This document shows, in pieces, positions 41,988-51,390 of a stretch of DNA of 64,000 nucleotides. A model generated the notes under the pieces. It was not told where the DNA came from and made no database searches. It worked only from the letters and a program-made list of their open reading frames with translations. The first letter of the stretch is position 1. The number at the start of each line of letters is the position of its first letter. The stretch is from Hydrocarboniphaga sp. (GTDB lineage: Bacteria; Pseudomonadota; Gammaproteobacteria; Nevskiales; Nevskiaceae). The stretch lies in NCBI RefSeq assembly GCF_028291725.1, contig NZ_JAQGNT010000044.1:1-64000 (forward strand). The letters are read 5' to 3'. The translations under genes were made by a program, and so were the position numbers.

Positions 41988-44552
41988 CTACAAATCCCAC
42001 TGCAGCCGGAGGCCGTAGGTGACGGGTGCGGACAGCTTTTTCGAGGTGTCGAAATCGAACTGTTGAATCGTCTGGTAGTACTTCTGATCGGTCAGGTTGT
42101 TGCCGAACAGCGTGATACGCGTCTTCCAGGGCTCGTAGTAATAGGCAATGTGGCCGTTGAGTATCGTGTACGAATCCTGCTTGGTCTTCTCGCTATTCGA
42201 CGCGGCAAAGTAAAAGCCGCTGCTGTAGTAGGCGTCGACGGTGAATTCCAACTGGCCGTTGCCAAGATCAAATGCGTAGCTCGGGCTGATGTTCCCCGAC
42301 AAGGTCGGCGTACGTACTGTCTTGTTGCCGGTGAAATCGCGCCCGGGAGTGACACCACCGCCGACGATAAACCCGGTGCCTCCGTAGAACAGGCCCGTGG
42401 TGTCGTCGAAGCCGCTGCCGTTCGGGTAATCGGTATAGCGGCCATGCAAGTAGGCGCCGCCCGCGGTCAGCACCAGGCCGGGCAGGCTGTCCGGCAATAC
42501 CTGCCAGGTTGCATCGAAGTCGGCACCCGTGATCTTGGCCTTGCCGGCGGTTTCGAAATCGGTCACGCCACCGCTGGTAAGCGACACGATGCCGACCTGG
42601 AGATCGTCGATATTGTTCTGGAAAACGGCCGTGTTGAAGCGCAGCGCGCCATCCAGCAGCGTCGCCTTGTATCCCAGTTCGTAGGCCGTAACTTTTTCAG
42701 GCGGTACGTACGAAGGCGGGAACGTGATGGCGATGATGTTGAACGTGCCGCTCTTGAAGCCCTGACTGAAGGAGCCGTAAACGTGCTGCTCATCGCTGAA
42801 CTTGTAATCCAACACCGCCTTCGGCGAGAAGTTGGATGTTTTGGCAGACTGCGGTGCGAACGAAAGACCCGGGATCAGCTGGTCCCGATTGAGCGGATTG
42901 CGCACGAGAACTTTTGACGCTACCAGATCGCGCGTTTCTTCCTGGTACCGACCGCCGAGCGTCAAAGCGATCTTGTCGGTCAGCTCGGCGGTACCCTGGA
43001 AATAGCCGGCGATGGACTGGGTGTCCAGAATGCCGTTCAGCACGACGGTGGCAACGCCATTGTCGTTCGGATTTCCGTTGATCAGATCCAGAATATTCAG
43101 CGGATTGCCCGGGTCCGCCAGGTTGGGGAAGTTCTCCAGCAGGTCGACGACCGGCGATGTCAGCCCGTTGAGCGGGTCCGCCAGATAGTCGAGCACGCCG
43201 TTGCCCACATTGAACTCAATCGAATTGTAGCCAGCGGAACTCTTGATGTAGTAAATGCCGCCAACCAACTGCAGCCAGTCGGGTGCCGACTCGTTCGAGA
43301 TAAACTGAAGTTCTGCGGTCTTCACATGCGCGAACTGTCCGGTAGTCTCGAACGACACAAGCGGCTGTTTTGATCCGTCGTAGTCGACTCTGACCTTGGC
43401 CGGCTCGATTTCCTGAACGGCGCCGAGAAAGCGCGTGTCGAAATAGTCCCAGTGGTACTTGAGGTCCGTATTGAACACGCGCGAATGAATATTGATGTAT
43501 TCACCGGTGTTGTCGCCGTTGACATAGTCCGGCGATGCCCTCACACCCAGCGCCGTACCGAGCGGCGTCGGATCACCTGCAGGAAGCAAGGCGCCATATG
43601 AACCCTGGGTGTTCAGGTAGGTGTATCCGAAGATCCCCTTCAAATCCTCAATAGGCTCCCAACCGGCTTTCGCCGAGTATCCCTGTGAAATCTCGGGTGC
43701 CATCGGGCCGGCATGCGCGGGGTCGTCGTTTTCCTTGTAAAAGCTGTCTTCGTGGTAATACAGGCCGGACAAAGACACCGCAAAGGATTCGCTCACCGGG
43801 ATGTTGGTGAAGGCGCGTAAATGCGTGCTGTCGTAGCTTTCTCGACTGGCGGTGATCGAGGTCTCGAGCACCCCACCCGGATCGGGCTGCTTGGTGATGA
43901 TACTGATGGCGCCGCCCGAAGAGTTTCGCCCGAACAGCGTGCCCTGCGGCCCCTTCAGCACTTCTACGCGCTCGACGCTGCCCAGCGATGAGGCCAGACC
44001 GAAACCGAATGGGTAATAGATGCCATCGATGTAAGTGGCGACGCTGGAGTCCGCCGACGGGATGAACGTATCCGAGCCCACGCCCCGGATGTAGATGAAG
44101 GTATAACCAACCAGGGTGTTGTACTGGAGGCCGGGAGTTACGAGCGCGAGCTTGCTGGGCTCTTCGATGCCCTTGGCATCCAGCTGAGCAGCACCGAACG
44201 CCTGAATCGAAATCGGCACCGCCTGCAGGTTTTCTTCACGCTTCTGAGCGGTGACAACCACTTCCTCGATCATGCGGTTGCCGGACGACGCGGGCGCGGC
44301 CTCAGGCGCCTCGGCCTGTTGAGGTTCTGCCGGAGAGACACCGACCGCGGCAGGCTCGGCACCGGCAACAGGCACGTCGGCCGGTGCAGCGCTGACAGCC
44401 GGAGCCGGAGCGGGCGGATCGCTGGCGACAGCCGCCGGCGCCTGCTCGGGTGCACCGGGCTGCACACCCAAATCGCCACCACTTTCCTGGCCGTAAGCAG
44501 GCCCCACAACGCCGAGTGCAGCAAAACTGGCCAACGCAACGTGTCGTAGCAT
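41988..44552 (-). CDS. TonB-dependent receptor 3
   Basis: An 854-residue outer-membrane receptor. The signal peptide ends near GPAYGQ. A long low-complexity stretch rich in Ala, Pro, Glu and Val (about residues 30-88) precedes the TonB box IEEVVVTAQKREENLQAVP. The plug has VEVLKGPQGTLFGRNSSGGA and the barrel ends in YGLRLQWDL. The Ala/Pro-rich spacer before the TonB box is longer than in receptors 1 and 2. GGGAGGGGAG precedes the ATG. The palindrome at 44921-44936 lies upstream, so this receptor appears to be part of the shared regulon and is the most likely partner of the co-regulated tonB at 1-538. Confidence 0.95.
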   Translation of the reverse strand: MLRHVALASFAALGVVGPAYGQESGGDLGVQPGAPEQAPAAVASDPPAPAPAVSAAPADVPVAGAEPAAVGVSPAEPQQAEAPEAAPASSGNRMIEEVVVTAQKREENLQAVPISIQAFGAAQLDAKGIEEPSKLALVTPGLQYNTLVGYTFIYIRGVGSDTFIPSADSSVATYIDGIYYPFGFGLASSLGSVERVEVLKGPQGTLFGRNSSGGAISIITKQPDPGGVLETSITASRESYDSTHLRAFTNIPVSESFAVSLSGLYYHEDSFYKENDDPAHAGPMAPEISQGYSAKAGWEPIEDLKGIFGYTYLNTQGSYGALLPAGDPTPLGTALGVRASPDYVNGDNTGEYINIHSRVFNTDLKYHWDYFDTRFLGAVQEIEPAKVRVDYDGSKQPLVSFETTGQFAHVKTAELQFISNESAPDWLQLVGGIYYIKSSAGYNSIEFNVGNGVLDYLADPLNGLTSPVVDLLENFPNLADPGNPLNILDLINGNPNDNGVATVVLNGILDTQSIAGYFQGTAELTDKIALTLGGRYQEETRDLVASKVLVRNPLNRDQLIPGLSFAPQSAKTSNFSPKAVLDYKFSDEQHVYGSFSQGFKSGTFNIIAITFPPSYVPPEKVTAYELGYKATLLDGALRFNTAVFQNNIDDLQVGIVSLTSGGVTDFETAGKAKITGADFDATWQVLPDSLPGLVLTAGGAYLHGRYTDYPNGSGFDDTTGLFYGGTGFIVGGGVTPGRDFTGNKTVRTPTLSGNISPSYAFDLGNGQLEFTVDAYYSSGFYFAASNSEKTKQDSYTILNGHIAYYYEPWKTRITLFGNNLTDQKYYQTIQQFDFDTSKKLSAPVTYGLRLQWDL

Positions 44553-45040
44553 TTTGACTCCCCTCCCAGAAGCACGACTGAGCCATGCCCTGAATGTTTT
44601 AGGTTCTTCGTGTGGTCAAGAAACGAATGGCGGACCGGTCCGACTCGCACATCGGCGTCTTGCGTTACGCCAGACCGTCAAGATCGACACATGGTCCCGA
44701 GCGTTGCGCCGGAGCTTTGCGGCTCGTTGCGCAGAACGGGTTCAAGACGGACTTCACAATCCACTACACCATTTGAATCCCCTCCTCCGCCGCAGCATGT
44801 AGCCGTTGGCCATGCCTTATTTTTTATGTACTTCAACCTACTATTTGATAAGCCGAATGCTTCGCTCGTTTGCTCGAGCGAAAACTCAGCGACTACTTTC
44901 GTACCGTTTAGCTGATTACGAACCAACCGTTTGGTTTTGGTGACTATCCATTAATGTGATCCGGCTGTCAAGATTTTTTCGGGCCTTGAGATTCGCTCCG
45001 CAACGCATCAGCCGCAACGAAAACGCCGCTTGCGTGAAGC
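44553..45040. other. Intergenic promoter region of TonB receptor 3
   Basis: This 488-base gap between the FadL-type gene and receptor 3 (both minus strand) has no credible gene. It is AT-richer than its surroundings between about 44810 and 44990. It contains the palindrome at 44921-44936. A long 5' leader for the receptor mRNA is implied. Confidence 0.6.
44921..44936. promoter_or_regulatory. Palindromic operator, site 4 (TonB receptor 3)
   Basis: AACCAACCGTTTGGTT, the exact reverse complement of the site at 844-859, located 369 bases upstream of the receptor 3 start. Perfect 6-base arms. In minus-strand orientation it is followed by CGTAATCA, similar to the CATAAATA that follows site 1, so these two promoters look alike. 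Confidence 0.78.
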
Positions 45041-46336
45041 TCACCAACGATGGCTGAGCACCCACTGCATGACGATAGCTTCCCATCGGTTATGCGCGTC
45101 GACGCCGAAAGGCGCTTGTGTGTTCGTATAGGTGACTTTGACCGGAGGCTCGTAGTACGCGCTGGCGGAGAACTCCCAGCTTTTCGCGAGTTCCTGCGTA
45201 AAACCTACCGCATACGCGCGATCGGTGGTAACGGCGAACAGCGGATTGGTTGTGTCTTTCGGAACCGGATTCCGGCCGTAGTTGTAGCCGAAACGAATCG
45301 TCGTATCGCCATCCAGCTTGTACGCCGCGCCCGCCGCCACGACGTACTGGTCGCGCCAGTCCAAGGCCGAAGCGAGCATAAGGTTCTGCGGCACGTTCGG
45401 ATTGTCCGGGTTCGATGCGAGCAGCGTGGAGGTCTTCATCGAACTCGACCAGTCCACCCAGTTCACGTCCGCAGCAAGCAGCCACGACTCGCTGGGTTTG
45501 AACGAGATCCCGACCCCGGCCTCCTGCGCGATCGCCAGGCCGGCCAGAGATGCGTTCCGGTAGACGACTCGGCCCTGGCCGATCGCGTCGTAGTTGAAGG
45601 TGGCGTCGCCCCCTTTGAGTTTGAGCGGCGTTTTGCTCGTATAGGCGGCAGCCAGCACCCATTGCTCGCCCAGCCGATATTGAAGTCCGAGCTTTCCGTT
45701 AGTCGACCAGCCCGCCATTCCGTCGGCTCGAAAGCCAAAGAAACCCGCCTCTCCGTTGGGATCGGCAAACGATGTGTCCGGAAAAAACTTTTCGCGAGCC
45801 ATCGAATAGGTGAGTCCGAACGAGGTGCCGATGCTGAGGCGTTCGCTCGCCTTCCATGCGATGCCCGGCTCGATTTTGAACGATCCGAACGCGGCGGAGA
45901 TGTCGTCTTGAGACCCGAAGGCGGTATTCAGATTCTCGTAGCTGAAACCGACTCCTCCCTGCACGAAGAAACCGATGCCGGCGACGATCCTGCCATCGGC
46001 ATTCGGCCGAACATACCCGCCGCTGGCGATCACCGAGAACGGGTTGCTGACCTTCTCGTTGTTGCCGTATTGATCGCCGTGTCGGTTGCCGACGTAGTAG
46101 AAAGGCTCGACATCAATATCGAAGCGCTGAGTCTTGATCTGCGTCATTCCCGCCGGATTGAGATTGAGCGCAGAAGTATCGCGCGAAACCGCGAGATCGG
46201 CGCCGCCCATTCCGCTGGATTCTGCTCCGTAACCGATATCGTTGAGCCCGTTTCCGGCCGGAGCGACGCCGGGCATCAGCGCCAAGCCGCAGGTGATCGC
46301 GACCCGGAATCGCAGGCCGCGTTCGGAAAGCTTCAT
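45041..46336 (-). CDS. FadL/TodX-type outer-membrane transporter
   Basis: A 431-residue outer-membrane protein for hydrophobic compounds. The signal peptide ends near VAPAGNG. The FadL N-terminus follows: GLNDIGYGAESSGMGGADLAVSRDTSALNLNPAGMT, with the conserved NPAG. Many amphipathic beta-strands come next, and it ends in VMQWVLSHRW. FadL proteins take up long-chain fatty acids, hydrocarbons and terpenoid-like molecules by lateral diffusion, independent of TonB. It follows the AKR gene by 90 bases on the minus strand. Together with receptor 3 it gives two independent outer-membrane routes for a hydrophobic substrate. Confidence 0.92.
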   Translation of the reverse strand: MKLSERGLRFRVAITCGLALMPGVAPAGNGLNDIGYGAESSGMGGADLAVSRDTSALNLNPAGMTQIKTQRFDIDVEPFYYVGNRHGDQYGNNEKVSNPFSVIASGGYVRPNADGRIVAGIGFFVQGGVGFSYENLNTAFGSQDDISAAFGSFKIEPGIAWKASERLSIGTSFGLTYSMAREKFFPDTSFADPNGEAGFFGFRADGMAGWSTNGKLGLQYRLGEQWVLAAAYTSKTPLKLKGGDATFNYDAIGQGRVVYRNASLAGLAIAQEAGVGISFKPSESWLLAADVNWVDWSSSMKTSTLLASNPDNPNVPQNLMLASALDWRDQYVVAAGAAYKLDGDTTIRFGYNYGRNPVPKDTTNPLFAVTTDRAYAVGFTQELAKSWEFSASAYYEPPVKVTYTNTQAPFGVDAHNRWEAIVMQWVLSHRW

Positions 46337-46426
46337 TGATTCCTTCCCCTTTATGTCCAGATATCGAACAACGCAGGCCTTCTTTGGCGCCCGTCACAGC
46401 TCGATCGCTTACTTGCTGCGCTTACG

Positions 46427-47410
46427 TCACAGCAGCGTGCCGCCGCTGGCGGTCCCTATACGAGCGAGGCCATCGATTCTCTGCAGAACCCCGGCATTCA
46501 AATGCACACTCGCCGCCTTCGTGTTCTCGAGAACGCGCTCTTCGCGTCGCGTTCCCGGAATTGGGAAAATGTCCGCTCCCTGATGGAGCAACCAAGCCAA
46601 AGCCAGCTGCGCATTGGTGATCCCCAGTTCGGCGGCGATGTCGGACAAGGGCGCGAACCGGTCCCGATTGACCGTCAGGTTCTGCTGGCTGTATCGCGGA
46701 TCGCCGTTGCGAACGTCATTGACCTGCGGCGTATCGGTGTTTCCGGCCAGAAATCCGCTACCCAGCGGTGACCAGCCGACCAGAGCGATACCGAGTTCGC
46801 GCAAGCTCGGCAGCAGATCCCGTTCGGCTTCGCGGCGCCATAGCGAATATTCATACTGGACTGCGGCAATCGGATGAACCGCATGCGCGCGCCGGACCTG
46901 CTCGGCGCTAACGTTGCTGAGACCCAGATAGCGAACCTTGCCGGCACGCACTGCGGCGGCCATGGCATCCACCGTCTCCTCGATCGGCGTTGCCGGGTCG
47001 GGATAATGGAGGTACCAGAGATCGATGGAATCGGTTTTGAGTCGGCGGAGACTGGCGTCAAGGGCTCTGCCGGCATAGCTCGCGGAGCCATTGATCTTCA
47101 GCGGGAAGCCCCTGCCCGTCATCAGTTCCGAACCGCTTTCGGACTCGTCGGAGACGATGCCGAATTTGGTACACAGGAAGGCGCGGTCGCGTTGACCCTT
47201 CAACGCGCTTCCGACCAGGACTTCGTTGTGACCATTGCCGTAGAAGTCGGCGGTATCGATCATCGATACGCCGAGATCGAGCGCTCTGTGTATCGTGCGG
47301 ACGGCCTGGCTGTCGTCGGATGGCCCGTAGTAGCCTTCCAGCACCATCGCGCCATAGCCGATGCGCCCCATTTCCGGGCCACCCGCTCCTAGCTTTCGCC
47401 TTTCGATCAC
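46427..47410 (-). CDS. Aldo/keto reductase 2
   Basis: A 327-residue aldo/keto reductase with the tetrad Asp/Tyr in MIDTADFYGNGHNEV, Lys in LCTKFGI and His in LWYLHYPDPAT. FPIPGTRREERVLEN is the NADP-binding C-terminal segment. GTG start (47410) with GAGAGG upstream. It lies 79 bases after the MoxR-type gene and is probably the last enzyme of the VWA/AveC/MoxR transcription unit. It could act on the product of the AveC-like protein (inference). Confidence 0.92.
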   Translation of the reverse strand: MIERRKLGAGGPEMGRIGYGAMVLEGYYGPSDDSQAVRTIHRALDLGVSMIDTADFYGNGHNEVLVGSALKGQRDRAFLCTKFGIVSDESESGSELMTGRGFPLKINGSASYAGRALDASLRRLKTDSIDLWYLHYPDPATPIEETVDAMAAAVRAGKVRYLGLSNVSAEQVRRAHAVHPIAAVQYEYSLWRREAERDLLPSLRELGIALVGWSPLGSGFLAGNTDTPQVNDVRNGDPRYSQQNLTVNRDRFAPLSDIAAELGITNAQLALAWLLHQGADIFPIPGTRREERVLENTKAASVHLNAGVLQRIDGLARIGTASGGTLL

Positions 47411-47489
47411 GTCTGCCTCTCCCCGAACCCCAGATCGTTGCCAGACGCTGCCATCGGCGCATGCTCGACTTGCAACCGACAGCGCGGAC

Positions 47490-48317
47490 TCACTTCGTGA
47501 TGTAGACGTCGACCATTTCCATCAAACTGGCAGTGATCGCCGGGTCGTCGCACAGCGGGCCGATCATGCCGGCCTCCACGGCTTCACGAGGGCGGAGGCC
47601 GGCGCGAATCAGGTCGGCCGCGGCAATCAAGGAACGCGTGGAGGACACTTCCGGCAGGCCGGCGATGTCCAGCGTGCGGATCGCGCCGGCGAGACGCACA
47701 AGATCGTCGGCGACTTTCGGATCCACGCCGCTTTCCTTGATTAGAATCTCGAGTTCGATGTCGGCAGGCGGAAAGCCGAGTTCGATCGACGCCATGCGCT
47801 GACGGGTCGAAGGTTTCAGATCTTTCAGGATGCTTTGATAACCGGGGTTGTACGAAATCACCAGCATGAATTCCGGTGAAGCCGTCAGGGTTTCGCCCAG
47901 GCGCTCCACATAGAGTTGCCGGCGGTAGTCGGTCAGCGCATGGATCGCGACCGTGGTGTCGGCGCGAGCCTCGACGACTTCGTCCAGATAGCAGATCGCG
48001 CCCTGGCGGACGGCGCGGGTCAAGGGACCGTCGATCCAGACGGTCTCTCCCCCTTTCAGAAGATAGCGGCCCAACAGGTCCGCCGCGGTCAGGTCTTCAT
48101 GACAGGAAACCGTAACCAGCGGACGGCGCAGCTCGGCCGCCATGGACTCCACGAAGCGCGTTTTGCCGCATCCCGTGGGGCCTTTCAGCATCACCGCATG
48201 ACGGCTCTTCCAGGCCGCTTTGAAGACTTCGGTTTCGTTGTGGACCCTCCGGTAAAACGGAATGATCGACTCGCTGGTCGCCTCATCGCCGTCGTTGCTT
48301 TGATAGGAATCAGGCAT
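47490..48317 (-). CDS. MoxR-type AAA+ ATPase, CbbQ/NirQ/NorQ-like
   Basis: A 275-residue AAA+ ATPase with Walker A GPTGCGKT (residues 46-53), Walker B ICYLDE (108-113) and LVISYNPGYQSILKDLKPSTRQR, the typical CbbQ/NorQ segment before the arginine finger. These ATPases work with a VWA-domain partner to remodel or load a metal or cofactor into a target enzyme: Rubisco for CbbQO, nitric oxide reductase for NorQD. Here neither target is present, and the VWA partner is two genes upstream (49666) with an AveC-family membrane protein in between. I infer that the AveC-like protein, or a distant oxidoreductase, is the client. Confidence 0.92.
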   Translation of the reverse strand: MPDSYQSNDGDEATSESIIPFYRRVHNETEVFKAAWKSRHAVMLKGPTGCGKTRFVESMAAELRRPLVTVSCHEDLTAADLLGRYLLKGGETVWIDGPLTRAVRQGAICYLDEVVEARADTTVAIHALTDYRRQLYVERLGETLTASPEFMLVISYNPGYQSILKDLKPSTRQRMASIELGFPPADIELEILIKESGVDPKVADDLVRLAGAIRTLDIAGLPEVSSTRSLIAAADLIRAGLRPREAVEAGMIGPLCDDPAITASLMEMVDVYITK

Positions 48318-48368
48318 TCGCGATCTCGATTTAGTTGTGCGCCCTGGGGTGGGGCTTTTTTGTAAGCA

Positions 48369-48405
48369 GCCGACGTCTCGCGGACGGTGTCCGCCAGGCG
48401 TCGGC
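48369..48405. other. Nested stem-loop between aveC-like and moxR-like genes
   Basis: Outer arms GCCGACG (48369-48375) and CGTCGGC (48399-48405), with inner arms CGGAC (48381-48385) and GTCCG (48389-48393). No T-tract follows on the minus strand, so it is probably an mRNA-processing or stabilising structure rather than a terminator. Confidence 0.4.
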
Positions 48406-48417
48406 GTCTGGCAGGGC

Positions 48418-49557
48418 TCAGTCCACCGTCAGCTTGAAGGGAACCAGCTGCGGTACTTGCGCGTTCTCCGGCATCGTGATTTCACCGTTGGGGCCGATGT
48501 TGATCGCATCCCGGCGCGGCAGTGCTACGTTCTTGCCCTGGCAAACAAAGGACGTGTCCGCTCCGCAGAGACCATGCGTGTACCAGGACAGCTCCTGAAT
48601 TTCCTTCGGCCAGGCGTCGCCATTCAGATTGATCAGAATGTGCGGAACGCTGAACAGCGTGAAGAACGCGGCGTTGATCGCACCCGAGAACGCAAAGAAG
48701 CGCAGCCACTGCTTGCCGGATGAGCTGACGTTGACCTGGTCGAGGCCGCGCTCCGCCAGGGTTTCACCTTTGTCGTTGCGGAAATAGTAGAACGCCGCGA
48801 AACCGACGAAGCAGGCACCGATCAGGATCGGCTCGAAGATCGGGAACTTGAAGCGCGTATCGTTCAGGATCGACAGGTGGTTCGGCATGCCGCCGTAGTG
48901 ATACAGGCCCATCGCGACCCAGATCATTTCAACGATGAAGTCACCGATGGCGATGGCGACGAAGTAGTTGAAGAACAACTTCGGTGTCGACATGTTCGGG
49001 TTTCTGGATTTCATGCTTTGCATCCAGCGGGTGCCGAAGATAACGGCAAGTGCGCTGAGCACGATGTAGAACGCAAGATCCCAGGCCAGCGGTTCTGCCA
49101 GCAGGCAGCCGCCCGGAGACTGCCAACCCGGAATATGGCAGGACCAGCTGCCCAGATTGAACATCGCCGAGTTGTAATTGAACGGCAGATTGTTGTAGTT
49201 CGGCAGCGCGTCCTGCCACCAGATCGCCCAGAAGCCGAGCAGAAAAATGCCGTCGACGCTCATCTTGCCGGTCTTGAACAGCGGCTTGAAAACCCACCAG
49301 TACAGCGTCACGACGATGGCCGCTCCCCAGAACCAGGTGTTCGCCGTTTGAGCCAGATCCATCCACTGCGGTACCGGCGTCGGCCCCGGCGGAACCCGCT
49401 TCATGTCACCGTAATACCACCATGATCCGAAGATGTACAGCTGCAGCAGCCAACAGAAGACACCGGCGCCCGCCCACCACAAAATTGCCTGACTCTTTTG
49501 TCCTGCGATCGGCTCGGCCCTTACGCCGGTCCGCATCGGTTGAGATATCGTCGCCAT
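48418..49557 (-). CDS. Spirocyclase AveC-family membrane protein
   Basis: A 379-residue integral membrane protein with about seven hydrophobic segments (for example WWAGAGVFCWLLQLYIFGSWW, FYIVLSALAVIFGTRWM and FFAFSGAINAAFFTLFSVPHIL). I recognise it as similar to the AveC family, named after the Streptomyces avermitilis spirocyclase/dehydratase of avermectin biosynthesis (recalled similarity). Between membrane segments lie polar loops with conserved-looking Trp, Asp, Asn and His: AIWWQDALPNYNNLPFNYNS, GLYHYGGMPNHLSILN and WYTHGLCGADTSF. An AGGAG site precedes the ATG. It is flanked by the VWA gene (109 bases upstream) and the MoxR-type ATPase (100 bases downstream). Its real reaction is unknown; spiroketal chemistry should not be assumed. 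Confidence 0.8.
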   Translation of the reverse strand: MATISQPMRTGVRAEPIAGQKSQAILWWAGAGVFCWLLQLYIFGSWWYYGDMKRVPPGPTPVPQWMDLAQTANTWFWGAAIVVTLYWWVFKPLFKTGKMSVDGIFLLGFWAIWWQDALPNYNNLPFNYNSAMFNLGSWSCHIPGWQSPGGCLLAEPLAWDLAFYIVLSALAVIFGTRWMQSMKSRNPNMSTPKLFFNYFVAIAIGDFIVEMIWVAMGLYHYGGMPNHLSILNDTRFKFPIFEPILIGACFVGFAAFYYFRNDKGETLAERGLDQVNVSSSGKQWLRFFAFSGAINAAFFTLFSVPHILINLNGDAWPKEIQELSWYTHGLCGADTSFVCQGKNVALPRRDAINIGPNGEITMPENAQVPQLVPFKLTVD

Positions 49558-49665
49558 TTCTATTCGCTCCTCACTTCGTCCACATGAAAAAATAAAGGGT
49601 GCTCGTACCGCGTCTCTTCGCGAATCACCACGGCTACCCCACCTACCCGAAACACTGGCCGCCGT

Positions 49666-51390
49666 TTATGCCGCCGCCTTGCGCCTGCGCCCACCGGCGG
49701 CGCGCCTGAGCGCGCTACCGAACAGAGGTTCGGCATAGCGATTCAGATCGCGCGGAGATTCGAGACTGGCGTGACCGACATTGCCCCAGACGCGATCGAG
49801 CGCGTCCTTCTTGCGAGGCGATCCGACACTCAGGCAAACACAGCCGACACCGCGCTCCTCGGCCTCGCGCAGCGCGCAGCGAACGTCCTGCTCGGCATAA
49901 GTATCTTCATACGAGATGTCGTACGGCAGGCCGTCGGAGACGACGATCAGCAGCTGGCTTTCGCTGTGCGCCTTACTCGACAGCAGGTGCGTTGCGTGCC
50001 GTATCGCGCCGCCCATGCGCGTGTAGCCGCTGGGATTCAGCGAATGCAGGCGCGAGCGCGCGTCCTGACTGAAGCGCTCGCCGAACTCCTTGATCCTCAA
50101 AAATCGCACGTCGTTGCGGCCGAAGGACCTGAAACCATAGGCGGCGACAATGTCACCGAGATCGTCCAAAGCGGCGACGATGTCCTGGGCCAGTGTGCGC
50201 TGCAGTTCCCAGATCGACGCGCCATTGGCCTGCTGGTCGCCGGTGGACCCTGATGCATCCAGCAGCACGATCGCCGACAGATCGCGGCCGGTTTTGCGGC
50301 GCGTTTCGTAAACCTTCTCATCTCCGGAATAACCGGAGGCCTGATCGACCAGAAAGCGGATCAGTGCGTTCTCGTCGAGATCCTCGCCGTCGGCCTGGCC
50401 GTGATGACGAACGTAGGTGGTGCCGAGTCTCGCGAGCCGGCGGCGCAACATCCGGTCCGGCACGCCGGCATCGAGTTGCCGGGTCACCGCGGCTTCGTAG
50501 TGCGCGACCTGACACCAGTTCGGCATATAGGACTGGGAATCGTGATTCCATTCCGGATACGCGGTACCGACATTCGGCGATGCATTCCATTCGCCGGGAC
50601 GCAAGGCGGTCGCGATGATCTTGGCGCCCGCTCCGATCTTCTTCATCCACTTGACGGAATTCCCCATCATTTCGACGCCGCCGCCCTGATCGCCGGTTTC
50701 GCTGGGCGAGCGCTTGGCGCCGAACAGATTCTTCAGGAATCGCGACACCGGGCTTTCCGGCAGGGGGCCCGCCATCTTCGACAGAATGGTCGAGCGCTGC
50801 GTGTTTTCGTTTTCGTCGTCGTCGCCTTCGTCGTCCTCGTCTCGTTCCTGCGAGGCGTTCTGTTCGGCTTGCAGCCTTTCTCTCTCGCCGATCGGTGAAC
50901 CGCCGCCACCGCTCAGACCTTGAGCCTTGAGCAGCGACACCGGACGGATCAGGCCGAACAGTTCGGGCCGTTCCGCGATCGAGCGCTCGGCTGAAGCCCG
51001 GATCAAGGATTCTTCGGCCGATGCACTCACGGCGCCGTTCCAGCTGGCGGCGATGCGTGTCTGTATCCAGCGCGGCATCGTTGTGCCGACCGCATGCGCC
51101 GCCCTGATGGCCTCCAGCGTCAGGTAGCGAGCCGCTACCCGTTCACGGCCGACCAGCTTCACGACGGATTTCCGCTCGAAACCGCCGCAGCGCAGAATCG
51201 CGGCCTGCGCTACCAAAGCCACCAGATGATTTTCATCGTCACCCTGCGGCAGATAGACGGTCTGCCCGTCGGTATGCACCACCGCAAGCTTGCTGACTCC
51301 GGTCGCGATACTGTGACCGACGATGGCCGACGCCAGCAGCGCGTAGCGCTTCTGGCCCGCCATGCTGATCGGCTGCACACTGTCGGACAT
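49666..51390 (-). CDS. VWA-domain protein, CbbO/NorD-like
   Basis: A 574-residue protein. Its C-terminal von Willebrand factor A domain has a metal-ion-dependent adhesion site, DASGSTGDQ (about residue 377), followed by LLIVVSDGLPYDISYED. The central part is highly acidic (QERDEDDEGDDDENENTQ), as in NorD/CobT-type partners of MoxR ATPases. The N-terminal part is helical and unlike known families. Start at ATG 51390 (MSDSVQPISMAGQ); the frame is open to 51495 without conserved sequence. First gene of the minus-strand unit, divergent from a TetR regulator. It should form an ATPase complex with the MoxR-type protein. Confidence 0.88.
   Translation of the reverse strand: MSDSVQPISMAGQKRYALLASAIVGHSIATGVSKLAVVHTDGQTVYLPQGDDENHLVALVAQAAILRCGGFERKSVVKLVGRERVAARYLTLEAIRAAHAVGTTMPRWIQTRIAASWNGAVSASAEESLIRASAERSIAERPELFGLIRPVSLLKAQGLSGGGGSPIGERERLQAEQNASQERDEDDEGDDDENENTQRSTILSKMAGPLPESPVSRFLKNLFGAKRSPSETGDQGGGVEMMGNSVKWMKKIGAGAKIIATALRPGEWNASPNVGTAYPEWNHDSQSYMPNWCQVAHYEAAVTRQLDAGVPDRMLRRRLARLGTTYVRHHGQADGEDLDENALIRFLVDQASGYSGDEKVYETRRKTGRDLSAIVLLDASGSTGDQQANGASIWELQRTLAQDIVAALDDLGDIVAAYGFRSFGRNDVRFLRIKEFGERFSQDARSRLHSLNPSGYTRMGGAIRHATHLLSSKAHSESQLLIVVSDGLPYDISYEDTYAEQDVRCALREAEERGVGCVCLSVGSPRKKDALDRVWGNVGHASLESPRDLNRYAEPLFGSALRRAAGGRRRKAAA

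Noticed and set aside
48418-49557. Avermectin-type biosynthesis
   Set aside because: Only the AveC-like membrane protein is present; no polyketide synthase or other biosynthetic gene exists nearby.
47490-51390. A nitric oxide reductase (NorQD) or Rubisco activase (CbbQO) locus
   Set aside because: No norB, norC, cbbL or cbbS is in the window; only the ATPase/VWA families are shared.
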